A stretch of DNA of 64,000 nt, taken from Nicotiana tabacum (taxonomy: Eukaryota > Streptophyta > Magnoliopsida > Solanales > Solanaceae). The notes beneath the pieces are model-generated. The model made no database searches and was not told the origin of the DNA. It saw only the letters and a list, made by a program, of their open reading frames with translations. The stretch spans positions 66,818,697 to 66,882,696 of the forward strand of contig NC_134089.1 of NCBI RefSeq assembly GCF_000715075.1. Reading direction: 5' to 3'. Shown one piece after another: positions 57,101 through 64,000 of the stretch (position 1 is the first letter of the stretch; every line of letters begins with the position of its first letter). A program made the position numbers and the translations under genes.

Positions 57101-58638
57101 TACTTTACTCCGGACATTTTTATTTTTTCACCAAGTATAGTACTACCGACAGTGAATAGTATTTCAGTGAACGAGCAGAACCCGTGCTCTGATACCAGTT
57201 GTTGGGAATAAACCCCTTACCAAAATAATATTCACGGTAATAAAGCGGAATAATAATGTAGCACCGAGATACGGTAATTAACAAGAATAAAAGAGTAACA
57301 ATGACACCAAGATTTTTACGTGGAAAACCCTTCTGAATAAGGGAAAAAAACCACGACCCCGAGAGGAGCAACTGATATCACTATAGTAAGGAATTTTACA
57401 CTTTGTAGGTCGGAGGTAAATACTCCAAAGACCACTACAACACTCAAAAGAAATAACCCTCTTTTGATATTCCCACCTCACTACAATATCGCTCACTATC
57501 TATTTTCCTCACAGACTATTTTCTTATACCTTGTCTGTGAAACCTTACTCTTTCTTTCTCTCTTTGTTGGTGTGAAGAAATGAGAGTTGAAGCTCTCCTT
57601 TTATAGCCAAAGCTTCACCCTCTAAAGCCTACAATATTTGACAATTTACACACACTTTTCACAATTCAACAAAGTTGGCTACCAAACCAAAGAAATTCAA
57701 CAAGGTTGGCTACCAAACCAAACTAATTCAACAAGGTTGGCTACCAACCAAACCAAGTCAACAAGGTTGGCTACCAAACCAAAGAAAACTCTTATTAGGC
57801 ACATGCCTAATACTTCTTCAATGAGATGGACATCATCATTTGTAGCTTGAGATTATTCCGTGTACATGGAAACCCATACCATGGCACATGGGGCATTAGT
57901 TTCCACATCATGGGATCAAATCGCCTCAGTTTTGAATTTTGAGTAAAGAAAGAGAGCATGGACATTTTCAATTGGTGGCTTACTGAAACTAGTTAAGTTA
58001 CATTGATAGTGATGTTAGTGTATATAAATTCACTCATTTCTGTTGAAAAACATGAATGAAGAACACAAAAGATTTAGGCTTGAAACACGTAAAAGGACTA
58101 AACACACTTTCCTAAAAAGCAATATCTGATCTCTCTCCTTTGCGAGATTGTAATGGAATTGAAATTGGGTCCATGAATCTACGAAAGGGTGAGATTTCTT
58201 GATCGCTCTCGGAATAGAAGAATGTATCTGCCAGAAGTTCAGTTAAATGTAGTACCAAAAGATAAGAACAGAATGGTTATCAAGACACATGAGTGGTTAA
58301 AGGTGCACTAAATCAAGAAACATAACTTCTCATTTAAAACGCAGGTAATATATTTAAACAATTTCTAACACATTCAAATATTAGATAGTTTAATAGGCGA
58401 ACCAATTTCGTAAAAAGTAAAATCTGCAAACCTGTTGGGCAGGTTGAGAGGAATCAACAGCAGCAACGGCAGTCTTGAATGGTGTAGTTAATTTCCAGCT
58501 ACTGTTACAGCTTCCATTAAAAGGCTTTGGTAATGCCACGAATGGTAGAAGCAGGGAAGGTTTATGGCAACTGTGGGCTGACACAGTCACTATACAACTG
58601 CCTAATGAACCCAGATTCAGAGCTGTTGAAGCTAACAT
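51108..58638 (-). CDS. LCAA: LCAA / Ycf54-type protein of the Mg-protoporphyrin monomethyl ester cyclase, three exons, 212 aa
   Basis: Exons on the minus strand: 58638-58432 (69 codons), 52118-51880, 51300-51108. All borders are GT-AG and the joined frame is open. Residues 1 to about 65 are a Ser/Ala-rich chloroplast transit peptide. The Ycf54 domain fills about 73-205, with YYFLVANAKFMLDEEEHFQE, QDFWLVIEPKFLDKFP, RLKRPAVALVSTNGPWITF and KPEKWVAPYPKYESEWW. In plants and cyanobacteria this protein is needed for accumulation and activity of the aerobic cyclase (CHL27/CRD1) that makes protochlorophyllide; in tobacco it was described as LCAA. Intron 1 is about 6.3 kb because it holds a complete Tnt1 in the same orientation; without it the intron would be about 0.9 kb. 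The open frame upstream of 58638 is not family-like, so I chose this ATG. Confidence 0.95.
51343..51773. repeat. MITE-like repeat in LCAA intron 2
   Basis: Ends show imperfect inverted repeats: CAAAAGGTGGATTTAGGA at the left, and on the other strand CAAAGGTGGATGCAGGC at the right. Inner motifs GGGTTCAACTGGAACCATA and TGAATTTT resemble the element at 59018-59215. It is interrupted by the small hAT-type MITE at 51400-51519. No target duplication was identified. Confidence 0.6.
51400..51519. mobile_element. 120-bp hAT-type MITE with perfect 8-bp target duplication
   Basis: Terminal inverted repeats of about 20 bases (TATGTTGCTCGGACTCTCC against TATGTTCTGCGGACTCTCC). The direct flanks CTTAGCAC at 51392-51399 and 51520-51527 match exactly. 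An 8-bp duplication is the hAT signature. It has no coding capacity. Confidence 0.85.
52176..52290 (-). repeat. SINE 3' fragment in LCAA intron 1
   Basis: Read on the minus strand it has GGTAAGGTCTGCGTACACAC, then CTACCCTCCCC, and ends in a TTG run (the CAACAACAAC at 52179-52191). This matches the 3' half of the Solanaceae SINE type. The tRNA-like 5' half is absent. Confidence 0.75.
52452..53087 (-). repeat. 3' LTR of Tnt1
   Basis: In element orientation it runs TGATGATGTCC to TTCCCA. The U3 part holds four 31-bp repeats (52914-53037); a TATA box (CTATAAAAGGAG on the minus strand) is at about 52845-52856. Confidence 0.95.
52914..53037 (-). promoter_or_regulatory. Four 31-bp U3 repeats (BII-box type enhancer) in Tnt1
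   Basis: Units start at 52914, 52945, 52976 and 53007, each with CAACAAGGTTGGCTACCAA or a one-base variant. The 5' LTR has the same array at 57665-57788. Repeats of this kind in the Tnt1A subfamily U3 act in induction by elicitors and stress. The number of boxes differs among Tnt1 copies. Confidence 0.85.
53088..53100 (-). other. Polypurine tract of Tnt1
   Basis: Minus strand reads TGGAGGGGGAGAT directly before the 3' LTR start TGATGATG. Confidence 0.85.
53134..57117 (-). CDS. Tnt1 Gag-Pol polyprotein, intact, 1327 aa
   Basis: A single open frame with all copia domains in order. Gag at about 1-260 includes the zinc knuckle CYNCNQPGHFKRDC at 232-245. The protease has DTAAS at 297-301. Integrase has H426/H431/C457/C460 and the D487, D550, E586 triad. 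RT follows, with YVDD at 1008-1011. RNase H has D1180, E1220 and D1255. Length equals that known for Tnt1, about 1328 residues. The products package the RNA, copy it and insert the DNA into the nucleus. The start is the first ATG after the leader and matches the family N-terminus. No stop, frameshift or missing catalytic residue was seen. The frame opposes the flanking RTNLB gene and agrees with LCAA. Confidence 0.97.
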   Translation of the reverse strand: MSGVKYEVAKFNGDNGFSTWQRRMRDLLIQQGLHKVLDVDSKKPDTMKAEDWADLDERAASAIRLHLSDDVVNNIIDEDTARGIWTRLESLYMSKTLTNKLYLKKQLYALHMSEGTNFLSHLNVFNGLITQLANLGVKIEEEDKAILLLNSLPSSYDNLATTILHGKTTIELKDVTSALLLNEKMRKKPENQGQALITEGRGRSYQRSSNNYGRSGARGKSKNRSKSRVRNCYNCNQPGHFKRDCPNPRKGKGETSGQKNDDNTAAMVQNNDNVVLFINEEEECMHLSGPESEWVVDTAASHHATPVRDLFCRYVAGDFGTVKMGNTSYSKIAGIGDICIKTNVGCTLVLKDVRHVPDLRMNLISGIALDRDGYESYFANQKWRLTKGSLVIAKGVARGTLYRTNAEICQGELNAAQDEISVDLWHKRMGHMSEKGLQILAKKSLISYAKGTTVKPCDYCLFGKQYRVSFQTSSERKLNILDLVYSDVCGPMEIESMGGNKYFVTFIDDDSRKLWVYILKTKDQVFQVFQKFHALVERETGRKLKRLRSDNGGEYTSREFEEYCSSHGIRHEKTVPGTPQHNGVAERMNRTIVEKVRSMLRMAKLPKSFWGEAVQTACYLINRSPSVPLAFEIPERVWTNKEVSYSHLKVFGCRAFSHVPKEQRTKLDDKSIPCIFIGYGDEEFGYRLWDPVKKKVIRSRDVVFRESEVRTAADMSEKAKNGIIPNFVTIPSTSNNPTSAESTTDEVAEQGEQPGEVIEQGEQLDEGVEEVEHPTQGEEQHQPLRRSERPRVESRRYPSTEYVLISDEGEPESLKEVLSHPEKNQWMKAMQEEMESLQKNGTYKLVELPKGKRPLKCKWVFKLKKDGDGKLVRYKARLVVKGFEQKKGIDFDEIFSPVVKMTSIRTILSLAASLDLEVEQLDVKTAFLHGDLEEEIYMEQPEGFEVAGKKHMVCKLNKSLYGLKQAPRQWYMKFDSFMKSQTYLKTYSDPCVYFKRFSENNFIILLLYVDDMLIVGKDKGLIAKLKGDLSKSFDMKDLGPAQQILGMKIVRERTSRKLWLSQEKYIERVLERFNMKNAKPVSTPLAGHLKLSKKMCPTTVEEKGNMAKVPYSSAVGSLMYAMVCTRPDIAHAVGVVSRFLENPGKEHWEAVKWILRYLRGTTGDCLCFGGSDPILKGYTDADMAGDIDNRKSSTGYLFTFSGGAISWQSKLQCVALSTTEAEYIAATETGKEMIWLKRFLQELGLHQKEYVVYCDSQSAIDLSKNSMYHARTKHIDVRYHWIREMVDDESLKVLKISTNENPADMLTKVVPRNKFELCKELVGMHSN
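57184..57197 (-). other. Primer-binding site of Tnt1 (initiator Met tRNA)
   Basis: Minus strand reads TGGTATCAGAGCAC, five bases after the LTR end TTCCCA. Confidence 0.9.
57203..57838 (-). repeat. 5' LTR of Tnt1
   Basis: Promoter-bearing LTR, identical to the other over 635 of 636 bases. It contains the TATA box (about 57596-57607) and the four 31-bp U3 repeats (57665-57788). Confidence 0.95.
57844..58431 (-). other. Remaining 5' part of LCAA intron 1
   Basis: No coding sequence or repeat terminus recognised. The splice donor GTTTGC starts at 58431. Confidence 0.6.
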
Positions 58639-58679
58639 AATGATAACCACCGCGTTAAGGCTTTCCCTTTTGTGTCTGG

Positions 58680-58693
58680 TTTTTATATATCTT
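58680..58693 (-). promoter_or_regulatory. TATA-box candidate of the LCAA gene
   Basis: Minus strand reads GATATATAAAAAC about 45 bases upstream of the chosen ATG. That would give a very short 5' UTR, so transcription may also start elsewhere. Confidence 0.5.
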
Positions 58694-58928
58694 GGGCTAT
58701 GAAGAATGATAGAGTAGATAGGAAAATACAACAAACTCTGATCCTACCTTATCTACTGCTTTCTCTGACTTCTTATCCCCTGCTGATTTCCCAACTTAAC
58801 CCCTTCAATCCTATATGTAAAACATCTATAATTCACCCATTCTCTTACAATTGCCAGAATGTGTTGGTTACTAAAGCTAGCTTATGTAACCTGTTCACAG
58901 CCAAAACCAAAAAAAAAAAAAAAAACTA

Positions 58929-59411
58929 CTCCTTCCGTTTCCGTTTTAATTTAGATGAGTTAGTTTGACTCGGCACGGAGTTTAACAAAAAAGTAGAAGA
59001 CTTTTGAAACTTGTAATCAGAGCCGGATCCAGTATTTAAACTCTGTGGGTTCAACTTTTAAGATTTTTAACATTGAACCCATTATATTTTTAAAGTTATG
59101 GGTTCAAATATATTATTTTTACAATTTTAATGAATTTTTATACATAAATTTCTACTCCACGTCGAATGTTATGGGTTCAATTGAAACCATAACTACCACA
59201 CTGTATCCACCTCTGCTTTGGTGTTAAAAATTTAAGGGGTAAAAGCTTTGTAGGACCATGACATTTGTATAGTTATAAAAGCTTCTCATTATGGGTAAAA
59301 TAGGTAAAATAAAGAGTTTAAAATTGAATTATTTCCAAATTTAGAAATGTGTCATTTATTTTGGAACAAACTTAAAAGGAAAGTACATCATCTAATTTGA
59401 AACAGAGGGAG
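58929..59411. mobile_element. Stowaway-like MITE, interrupted by another element
   Basis: Starts CTCCTTCCGTTT after TA and ends AAACAGAGGGAG before TA (58927-58928 and 59412-59413), so it has inverted ends and a TA target pair. The middle is split by the 198-bp insertion at 59018-59215. Confidence 0.75.
59018..59215. repeat. MITE-like element nested in the Stowaway-like MITE
   Basis: Imperfect inverted ends: CAGAGCCGGATCCAGTA at the left, and CAGAGGTGGATACAGTG at the right on the other strand. Inner GGGTTCAA motifs match the family at 51343-51773. The target duplication is not clean. Confidence 0.65.
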
Positions 59412-59602
59412 TACTACAAAAAATTATCTTGCATATATACCTTTACGTATCACTTAATAATATTTAAATATTATTTATTTTCAGATTTATTTGTAACTTT
59501 TATGATTAAGTTATTTAATTTAGTGTAAATATTACAGCGGTAAGTATTTTTCTTACTAGGTAATATTTATCTTCATATACTCCTTCCAAATTTCCTTTTT
59601 TG
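59412..59602. other. Short AT-rich spacer
   Basis: Nothing recognised. Confidence 0.5.
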
Positions 59603-59619
59603 TGCTAGTAAAAGTTTTG

Positions 59620-59788
59620 ACAAGAGGGGCTCTGATGGTAAGCAACTTCTACTTCCAACCAAGAGGTTGTGAGTTCGAGTCTCCCCAAAAGCAAGGTGGG
59701 AAGTTCTTTGAGGGAATGATGTCGGGTTTCTATTTGGAAACAGCCTCTCTGCCCCACTAAGTGGGATTATACTGGGTTGTTGTTGTTG
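59620..59788 (+). mobile_element. TS-type (tobacco) SINE, tRNA-derived
   Basis: The A-box-like GGCTCTGATGGTA is at about 59628-59640, and the B-box-like GAGTTCGAGTCTC at 59671-59683. The 3' end is a TTG run (GGTTGTTGTTGTTG), as known for the tobacco TS family. Flanks TGCTAGTAAAAG and TGCGAGTAAAAG (59603 and 59789 onward) look like a target duplication of about 17 bases with a few changes. An internal RNA polymerase III promoter would drive it. Confidence 0.85.
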
Positions 59789-59831
59789 TGCGAGTAAAAG
59801 CTTTCTGCCTTTGATCCGGGAAACATTTTGT

Positions 59832-60125
59832 CCCTTTGTTCAATTTATCATTTTCAATCGAAAAATCCCCAGCTGGCACTGATAATATATTCACTCCTCT
59901 ATCCTTCTTTAAGTATCACACTTTCGTCTACAGCAGGGTTCAAACTCATGGTATGCATCTAATTCACCCCCTTTGTTCAATTTATCTTTTTAATCGAAAA
60001 ATCCCCAAGAGCCAGCTGACAAGGACAATGTGTTCACTTCTCTATCCTTTTCTAATTAAATACTACACTTTTGTCAACAACAGGGTTCAAACACATGATA
60101 TGCATCTAATTCACTCCCTTTGTGC
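59832..60125. repeat. Imperfect tandem duplication, two units of about 140-147 bp
   Basis: CCCTTTGTTCAATTTATC, then AATCGAAAAATCCCC, then TCTATCCTT, then CAGGGTTCAAAC, then ATGCATCTAATTCAC occur in the same order twice. A third start (CCCTTTGTGCAATTTG) is at about 60116. Confidence 0.8.
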
Positions 60126-60406
60126 AATTTGTCGTTGCAGTATTTTTATTTTTGGGTATCATACTCTTAGCAATCTTTGTTCAGCCCAAAGATATAATGT
60201 GTTGCCTTTCAACCTCAAGTACACGTGAATCAAAAAAAAAGAAAGAAAATACACCACCATACAAATATTACTGGTAATTCCTTTTGGAGTTGAAATCCAT
60301 AAAGAATTGAGATGGAATCATATTTAGAACTCAAAAAAGTCTCTTAATTGAATCAGACTTCTGCACAAAAATAAATAAGAACATCTTTAAAATGACTATT
60401 CAGTTG
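60126..60406. other. 3' flank of the plastid L17 gene
   Basis: Likely contains the 3' UTR; nothing else recognised. Confidence 0.5.
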
Positions 60407-63400
60407 CTAGACAAGCTCAATATAAGCCATTGGTGCATTGTCTCCTCGCCTGGGCAGAGTTCTTATTATCCTGGTGTATCCTCCATTCCTCTCTCCATAT
60501 CTCTCCGGGACCTCCGCGAATAATGCATGCACTATCTGCTTCTCATAGATGAATCCAAGGGCTTGCCTTCTCTTATGGAGAGTGCCATCCTTTGCCATTG
60601 TGATCATCTTATCGACATACTTTCTCACTGCCCTGGCCCTTGCTTTAGTGGTCTTTATACGTCCGTGCTTGAGGAGCTGAGTCGTGAGGCCTCGTAAGAG
60701 TGCCCGACGCTGATCTGGGGGTCTATTCAGTTTGGGCACCTTCCTGCCATGTCTCATGGCGGAAAACCGGCCACCATTATCAATCACAGTAAATGAGTGG
60801 TCAAAACTTGTTGAATCTGCAATTTATAATTTTAGGTTAGAAACTTTATCAACTTAAAGAAAAACATAGGTGTAGAAATAATAGCTTGAAATGCAGAAGT
60901 TGCACTGCGGAATTACTTAACAAGCAACATTCCATGTTCATCTGCAAACCAGATTTTTCTCTACGCTTTCACATTCACCAAATTCCACAAATGACTCATG
61001 AAACCTTTCCGTTACACAGTACAAGACAAATAGAAAAGGAAGTTCACTTCCCTTTCCGTTAACTTTCAGACTGAAGCTTGAAAATAAAACTCAATTAAGA
61101 AGAAATTTGGTTACGCGACTTTCTCTTACAGGGTGACTAGACTCGGCTTGACCTACTTGACTAACTCGGGGAGCTAGAATGACTACAGACACTGGAGCTA
61201 GACTTTTAGTTTGATCAAATATCCTAAAGCAAGAGCATCGACAAACTAACATACGCAACCCTAAAAGAAAAGACACTAATCAAAAGTTCAATGTAGTTGC
61301 ACTAAATGCTGTACAGAGGTAAAAATTGTTCAGGGGCTCTTGGGCATTATTGGAAATGACTTAAACAAAACAGGTAAGACTAAATTCACCTTACACCAAC
61401 TGAGGAAAGCATATACATAGTAATAATTCGACTGGAAAGGTACATGAGGAAATAGTAAAGCTAGTAGACGAGAGAACTGGCGCCAAAAAAAACACAATGG
61501 TCTGTTCCAATTTCATGTAACCTGTTTTTCTATGTCCTGTCCTAATCCCAAATCATAAAGTACTTGAGCTTATGGGATAACAGACCACCCCATAAACAGA
61601 AACGGATCCAGGATATTAAGTTGGTGAATGGAAAGTACAAGTATATCTACTACTCCTTTACGATAATATCGTAGTATGTGTTTGTGTACAGACACATACC
61701 TACGTACATACATGTATATATAGTTTTGGCCAAAATCACCCATTGCGTAAATTGTGCGTCTGTCCTTGCCCATAGATGTCATATATGACAGAATCAAGAG
61801 GTGACCAACAATATTCTAATCTAGGCAATCCAACCTTAAAATCCCTAAAACAATCCCTCTTACTAGAAGTATCTTAATTACATGGGCGGCCCTTCCATAA
61901 AGCAACTAAAGCAACCGCTTTAGGCCCCATATTTGTGGGGGCTCCATTTTTTGTTACACCTAATAGACTATGTATAGGTTTAAAAAACAGTTCTGTAAAG
62001 TGAAAAAGTTTGATTTCTTTCTTTAACAAACATAGAGAAGAAGGATCTGCAACTGCTATGATTCTACCAAGGAAATTGCATTTGAAATGAATATCGAACC
62101 AGAATTTCGTAAGAAACGTGTGATATATAAGAAGTAACAATTTGATGCGAATGTTGATAATGAAATCTCAAATCTTTCGAAGAGTCTTTTAAAGTTGATT
62201 ACTTTTATACATAATAGACAAAGCTATTTTTCACTTCAAAATAGATTTGAACAATTCGAAGCATATGAAAATATTTTTGGTTTTCCATTTGACAGTAAAA
62301 ACTAAGATCACTAGATGTGAGAACATCAACTACCCAGTAAAATCCCACATAGTGGGGTCTGGGGAGGGTAATGTGTACGCAGACCTTACCTCTGCCCCGA
62401 TAGGGGCAGAGAGGCTGTTTCCGATAGACCATCGGCTCAGAAAGACGAAATAAAATAAAAAACAAGAAAAGAGAATTCATTAGTAACTCCAGTAGAAATT
62501 GTAATAGTAACAGAAGCATAAAAACCAAAAGATGAATGACATGCAATAACAGTAACCAGAATCTAAGGCCCGTGGCTAAGATAAACAACAAGAATAGTGT
62601 GGGTTCAACATAAACTGCAAGCCTAATCAAATCTTGAATGTTCCTTAAAGCATAATAATCAATTCGATATTGATGGTTCAAATTTATTTTCTGAATTAAA
62701 AGTATTAAGAAAAATAGTACAATTAGAAGATAACAGTTTAATTAATACACCTAATCAAATAAAAAGATATAATTCTTTTTCAAATGCCTAAATTGCTTAT
62801 GGAATAATGTTCATAACTCATGTTACTGTTGCTTCATCGGAAAGGAGTTTTCAAAATTAAAATTGATAAAATCTTACCTAAGAACAACAATGTCACAAGA
62901 AAGGTTAAATTGGTTAGCTATATTGTCAATTGAGAAATACTTATTAGGAGTTATCGATTATAAGAAAATTATTAATAACTTTGTATATAAGAAAAGCTAA
63001 AAAAAAATAGACTTCAAAATAAATAATTAAAAAAATTAAAAAGTTCCCTCATTAAGATGGGCTTTAGGCCACAAAATTCGCCGGGCTGCTGCCCCTGCTT
63101 AATTATCACACTGTAAAAACATGTATTCAAACACTCACCGAATAACATATTATGAACTCAAGCAGTAGAAATGCAACATTAGCTGCATCCCCGATAATAC
63201 CAGTAATAACAACTATTATCAATATGACATGCCTATTGCATTAAACGGGTGGCTTCAATATCCATGGAAACGCCATATCAACATCCAAATGCAATAAATT
63301 AGGATTTTATTGCACTAAAAATGCAAACTTTTCGTATACCAGACGTAACAAAGTAATCAATTAATTAATGCAGAATTCCAAAAGTACCTTGGGAACTAAG

Positions 63401-63583
63401 AGAAAGGAGCGGATGCAATGGAGCGAGACCAACGAAGGAGTGAAGAAGTCTGGAAGTGGATTTGGGCTTGGACCCAACGGAGAAGCGGAGCGAAGACTTC
63501 GAAAATGTTTGTGCGGAAGGGAGTGCGGATTTCAGAGAGGACATGTTCCAAGTCGTGGAAGCAGATGTGCTTGCGCACGCCAT
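60407..63583 (-). CDS. RPL17: Plastid 50S ribosomal protein L17 (nuclear gene), two exons, 201 aa
   Basis: Exon 1 is 63583-63388 and exon 2 is 60816-60407, with GT-AG borders and one base of codon carried over; together 606 bases. Residues 1 to about 85 are a Ser-rich transit peptide ([20 protein letters not shown]). The bL17 fold runs from about 86 to 201, with [56 protein letters not shown] and a final [17 protein letters not shown]. The mature length of about 116 residues matches bacterial L17, so the protein joins the plastid large subunit. The 2.6-kb intron holds a hAT element. The start chosen begins the typical MA-Cys-Ala-Ser plastid leader; the open frame further upstream lacks family features. 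Confidence 0.95.
62088..63000 (+). pseudogene. hAT transposase, C-terminal part (dimerisation domain), broken
   Basis: The plus strand encodes [16 protein letters not shown], then [15 protein letters not shown] (62215-62280), a break with the SINE fragment, then [17 protein letters not shown]. It ends with the hAT dimerisation block ([44 protein letters not shown]), with TAA at 62998-63000. There is an in-frame TAA near 62785 and a one-base frameshift near 62846. This is the zinc-finger MYM/TTF-type plant hAT family. Confidence 0.82.
62321..62440 (-). repeat. SINE 3' fragment nested in the hAT element
   Basis: On the minus strand it shows GGAAACAGCCTCTCTGCCCC, GGTAAGGTCTGCGTACACAT and an ending like TACTGGGTAGTTGATG. 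The order and words match the Solanaceae SINE 3' half. The tRNA-like part is missing. Confidence 0.75.
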
Positions 63584-64000
63584 ATCCTTAGCTTCTTCTT
63601 TCTTTAGAGTTTGGACTCTACTCTCTGCTTGTGTCCTGATGTTCAGATAGCATAGCAAAATGACGAGGGGGCTTACTTGAATGGATAATTGAATTTTGGC
63701 CCTCAAATTCTTTTATTATATTTTTCTAGCACCTTTGGGGTTTTCCTTCATTTTGGTTTAATAGCAAACTAACACTTTAACTTGTACATGTTGGCAAAAT
63801 CGGTCCTCTAAATTGGATTTTCCCCAATTATAGCGCCTCTGTTTATTAAAATTTCATATATTAAACCTCTTTGATCGTTGATTATGCTTATGTAATATTT
63901 AATTGGCTAATTTAGCTTAGTGACATCTGAATGACACAAGTAAATAGAGTGAAATAAGGAAAAAATTCACTTCCCTTCTTTCTTTCTTTTTTATTGGACA
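63584..64000. other. Upstream region of the RPL17 gene
   Basis: Holds the 5' UTR and probable promoter. A TATA-like minus-strand AAATATAATAAAAG lies at about 63710-63724, roughly 130 bases above the start codon. No other gene is seen to the window end. Confidence 0.5.

Larger units (their letters stand above)
52452..57838 (-). mobile_element. Tnt1: Tnt1 copia retrotransposon, full length, in LCAA intron 1
   Basis: The LTRs 52452-53087 and 57203-57838 are each 636 bases and differ at one base (C at 52747, A at 57498). The flanks TTTGT at 52447-52451 and 57839-57843 are identical, a 5-bp target duplication. One uninterrupted polyprotein frame, a Met-type primer-binding site and a polypurine tract are present. 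The protein matches the tobacco Tnt1 element by recognition. The copy has every part expected of an active element and is young. It lies in the same transcriptional direction as the LCAA gene. Confidence 0.97.
61881..63097 (+). mobile_element. hAT transposon remnant in the RPL17 intron, perfect 8-bp target duplication
   Basis: Starts CATGGGCGGCCC and ends GCAGCCCGGCG...CAGGGGC-like on the other strand (imperfect inverted ends). Both flanks read CTTAATTA (61873-61880 and 63098-63105). The plus strand carries a broken hAT transposase (62088-63000) interrupted by a SINE fragment. At 1217 bases it lacks the transposase N-terminus and cannot move by itself. Confidence 0.87.

Noticed and set aside
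56573..57211. 212-codon plus-strand frame opposite Tnt1
   Set aside because: It is a shadow of the conserved Gag-Pol frame on the other strand.
52449..57838. Tnt1 left border at 52449 (TGTTGGG)
   Set aside because: That border gives unequal flanks; shifting to TGGGAATA at 52452 gives a perfect TTTGT target duplication on both sides and a normal TTCCCA LTR end.
58639..58734. Upstream ATG at 58734 as the LCAA start
   Set aside because: The added 32 residues overlap the TATA candidate and do not look like a transit peptide, while the ATG at 58638 begins a typical one.

Overview
The window is a piece of plant nuclear DNA, most likely from tobacco or a close Nicotiana relative. Three things point there: a near-perfect copy of the tobacco copia element Tnt1, a TS-type tobacco SINE ending in TTG repeats, and three nuclear genes with plant introns, two of which encode chloroplast proteins. 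The left two thirds is a dense nest of old LTR retrotransposons. The right third is a gene island with small transposons in introns and gaps.

Left block (1-38862). An Ogre/Tat-type Ty3/gypsy element on the minus strand (1-18350, cut by the window edge) sits inside the 3' LTR of a Tekay-like chromovirus remnant (18351-26812). That remnant in turn interrupts an older Tat-type LTR (26813-28355). A second, more complete Tekay-type chromovirus follows (28799-38862). The Ogre/Tat element shows, in transcription order, a 5' LTR, a primer-binding site, an extra ORF with a plant mobile domain, gag, protease, RT/RNase H, a second RNase H, integrase, a 34-bp tandem array, a polypurine tract and a 3' LTR. 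All its coding parts carry stops or frameshifts.

Middle block (38863-48132). An AT-rich stretch holds a Helitron with both termini recognisable (39638-44899) and broken Rep/helicase coding, followed by a small non-autonomous LTR element (45777-46807).

Gene island (48133-63583). A five-exon reticulon-like (RTNLB) gene runs on the plus strand. It converges on a three-exon LCAA/Ycf54 gene on the minus strand, whose protein supports the Mg-protoporphyrin monomethyl ester cyclase of chlorophyll synthesis. The first LCAA intron holds a full-length Tnt1 with an open 1327-codon polyprotein, 636-bp LTRs that differ at one base, and a perfect TTTGT target duplication. Behind it on the same strand is the two-exon nuclear gene for plastid ribosomal protein L17, whose intron contains a hAT element with a perfect 8-bp target duplication and a SINE fragment nested in it.

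I found no CRISPR array, rRNA or tRNA gene, and no sign of a bacterial-type system. The most interesting items are the PMD-carrying Ogre/Tat element with its LTR deletions and 3' satellite-like array, the young Tnt1 in the LCAA intron, and the Helitron with both ends preserved. Exon borders, insertion ends and repeat counts were read by eye; no database search or alignment program was run.
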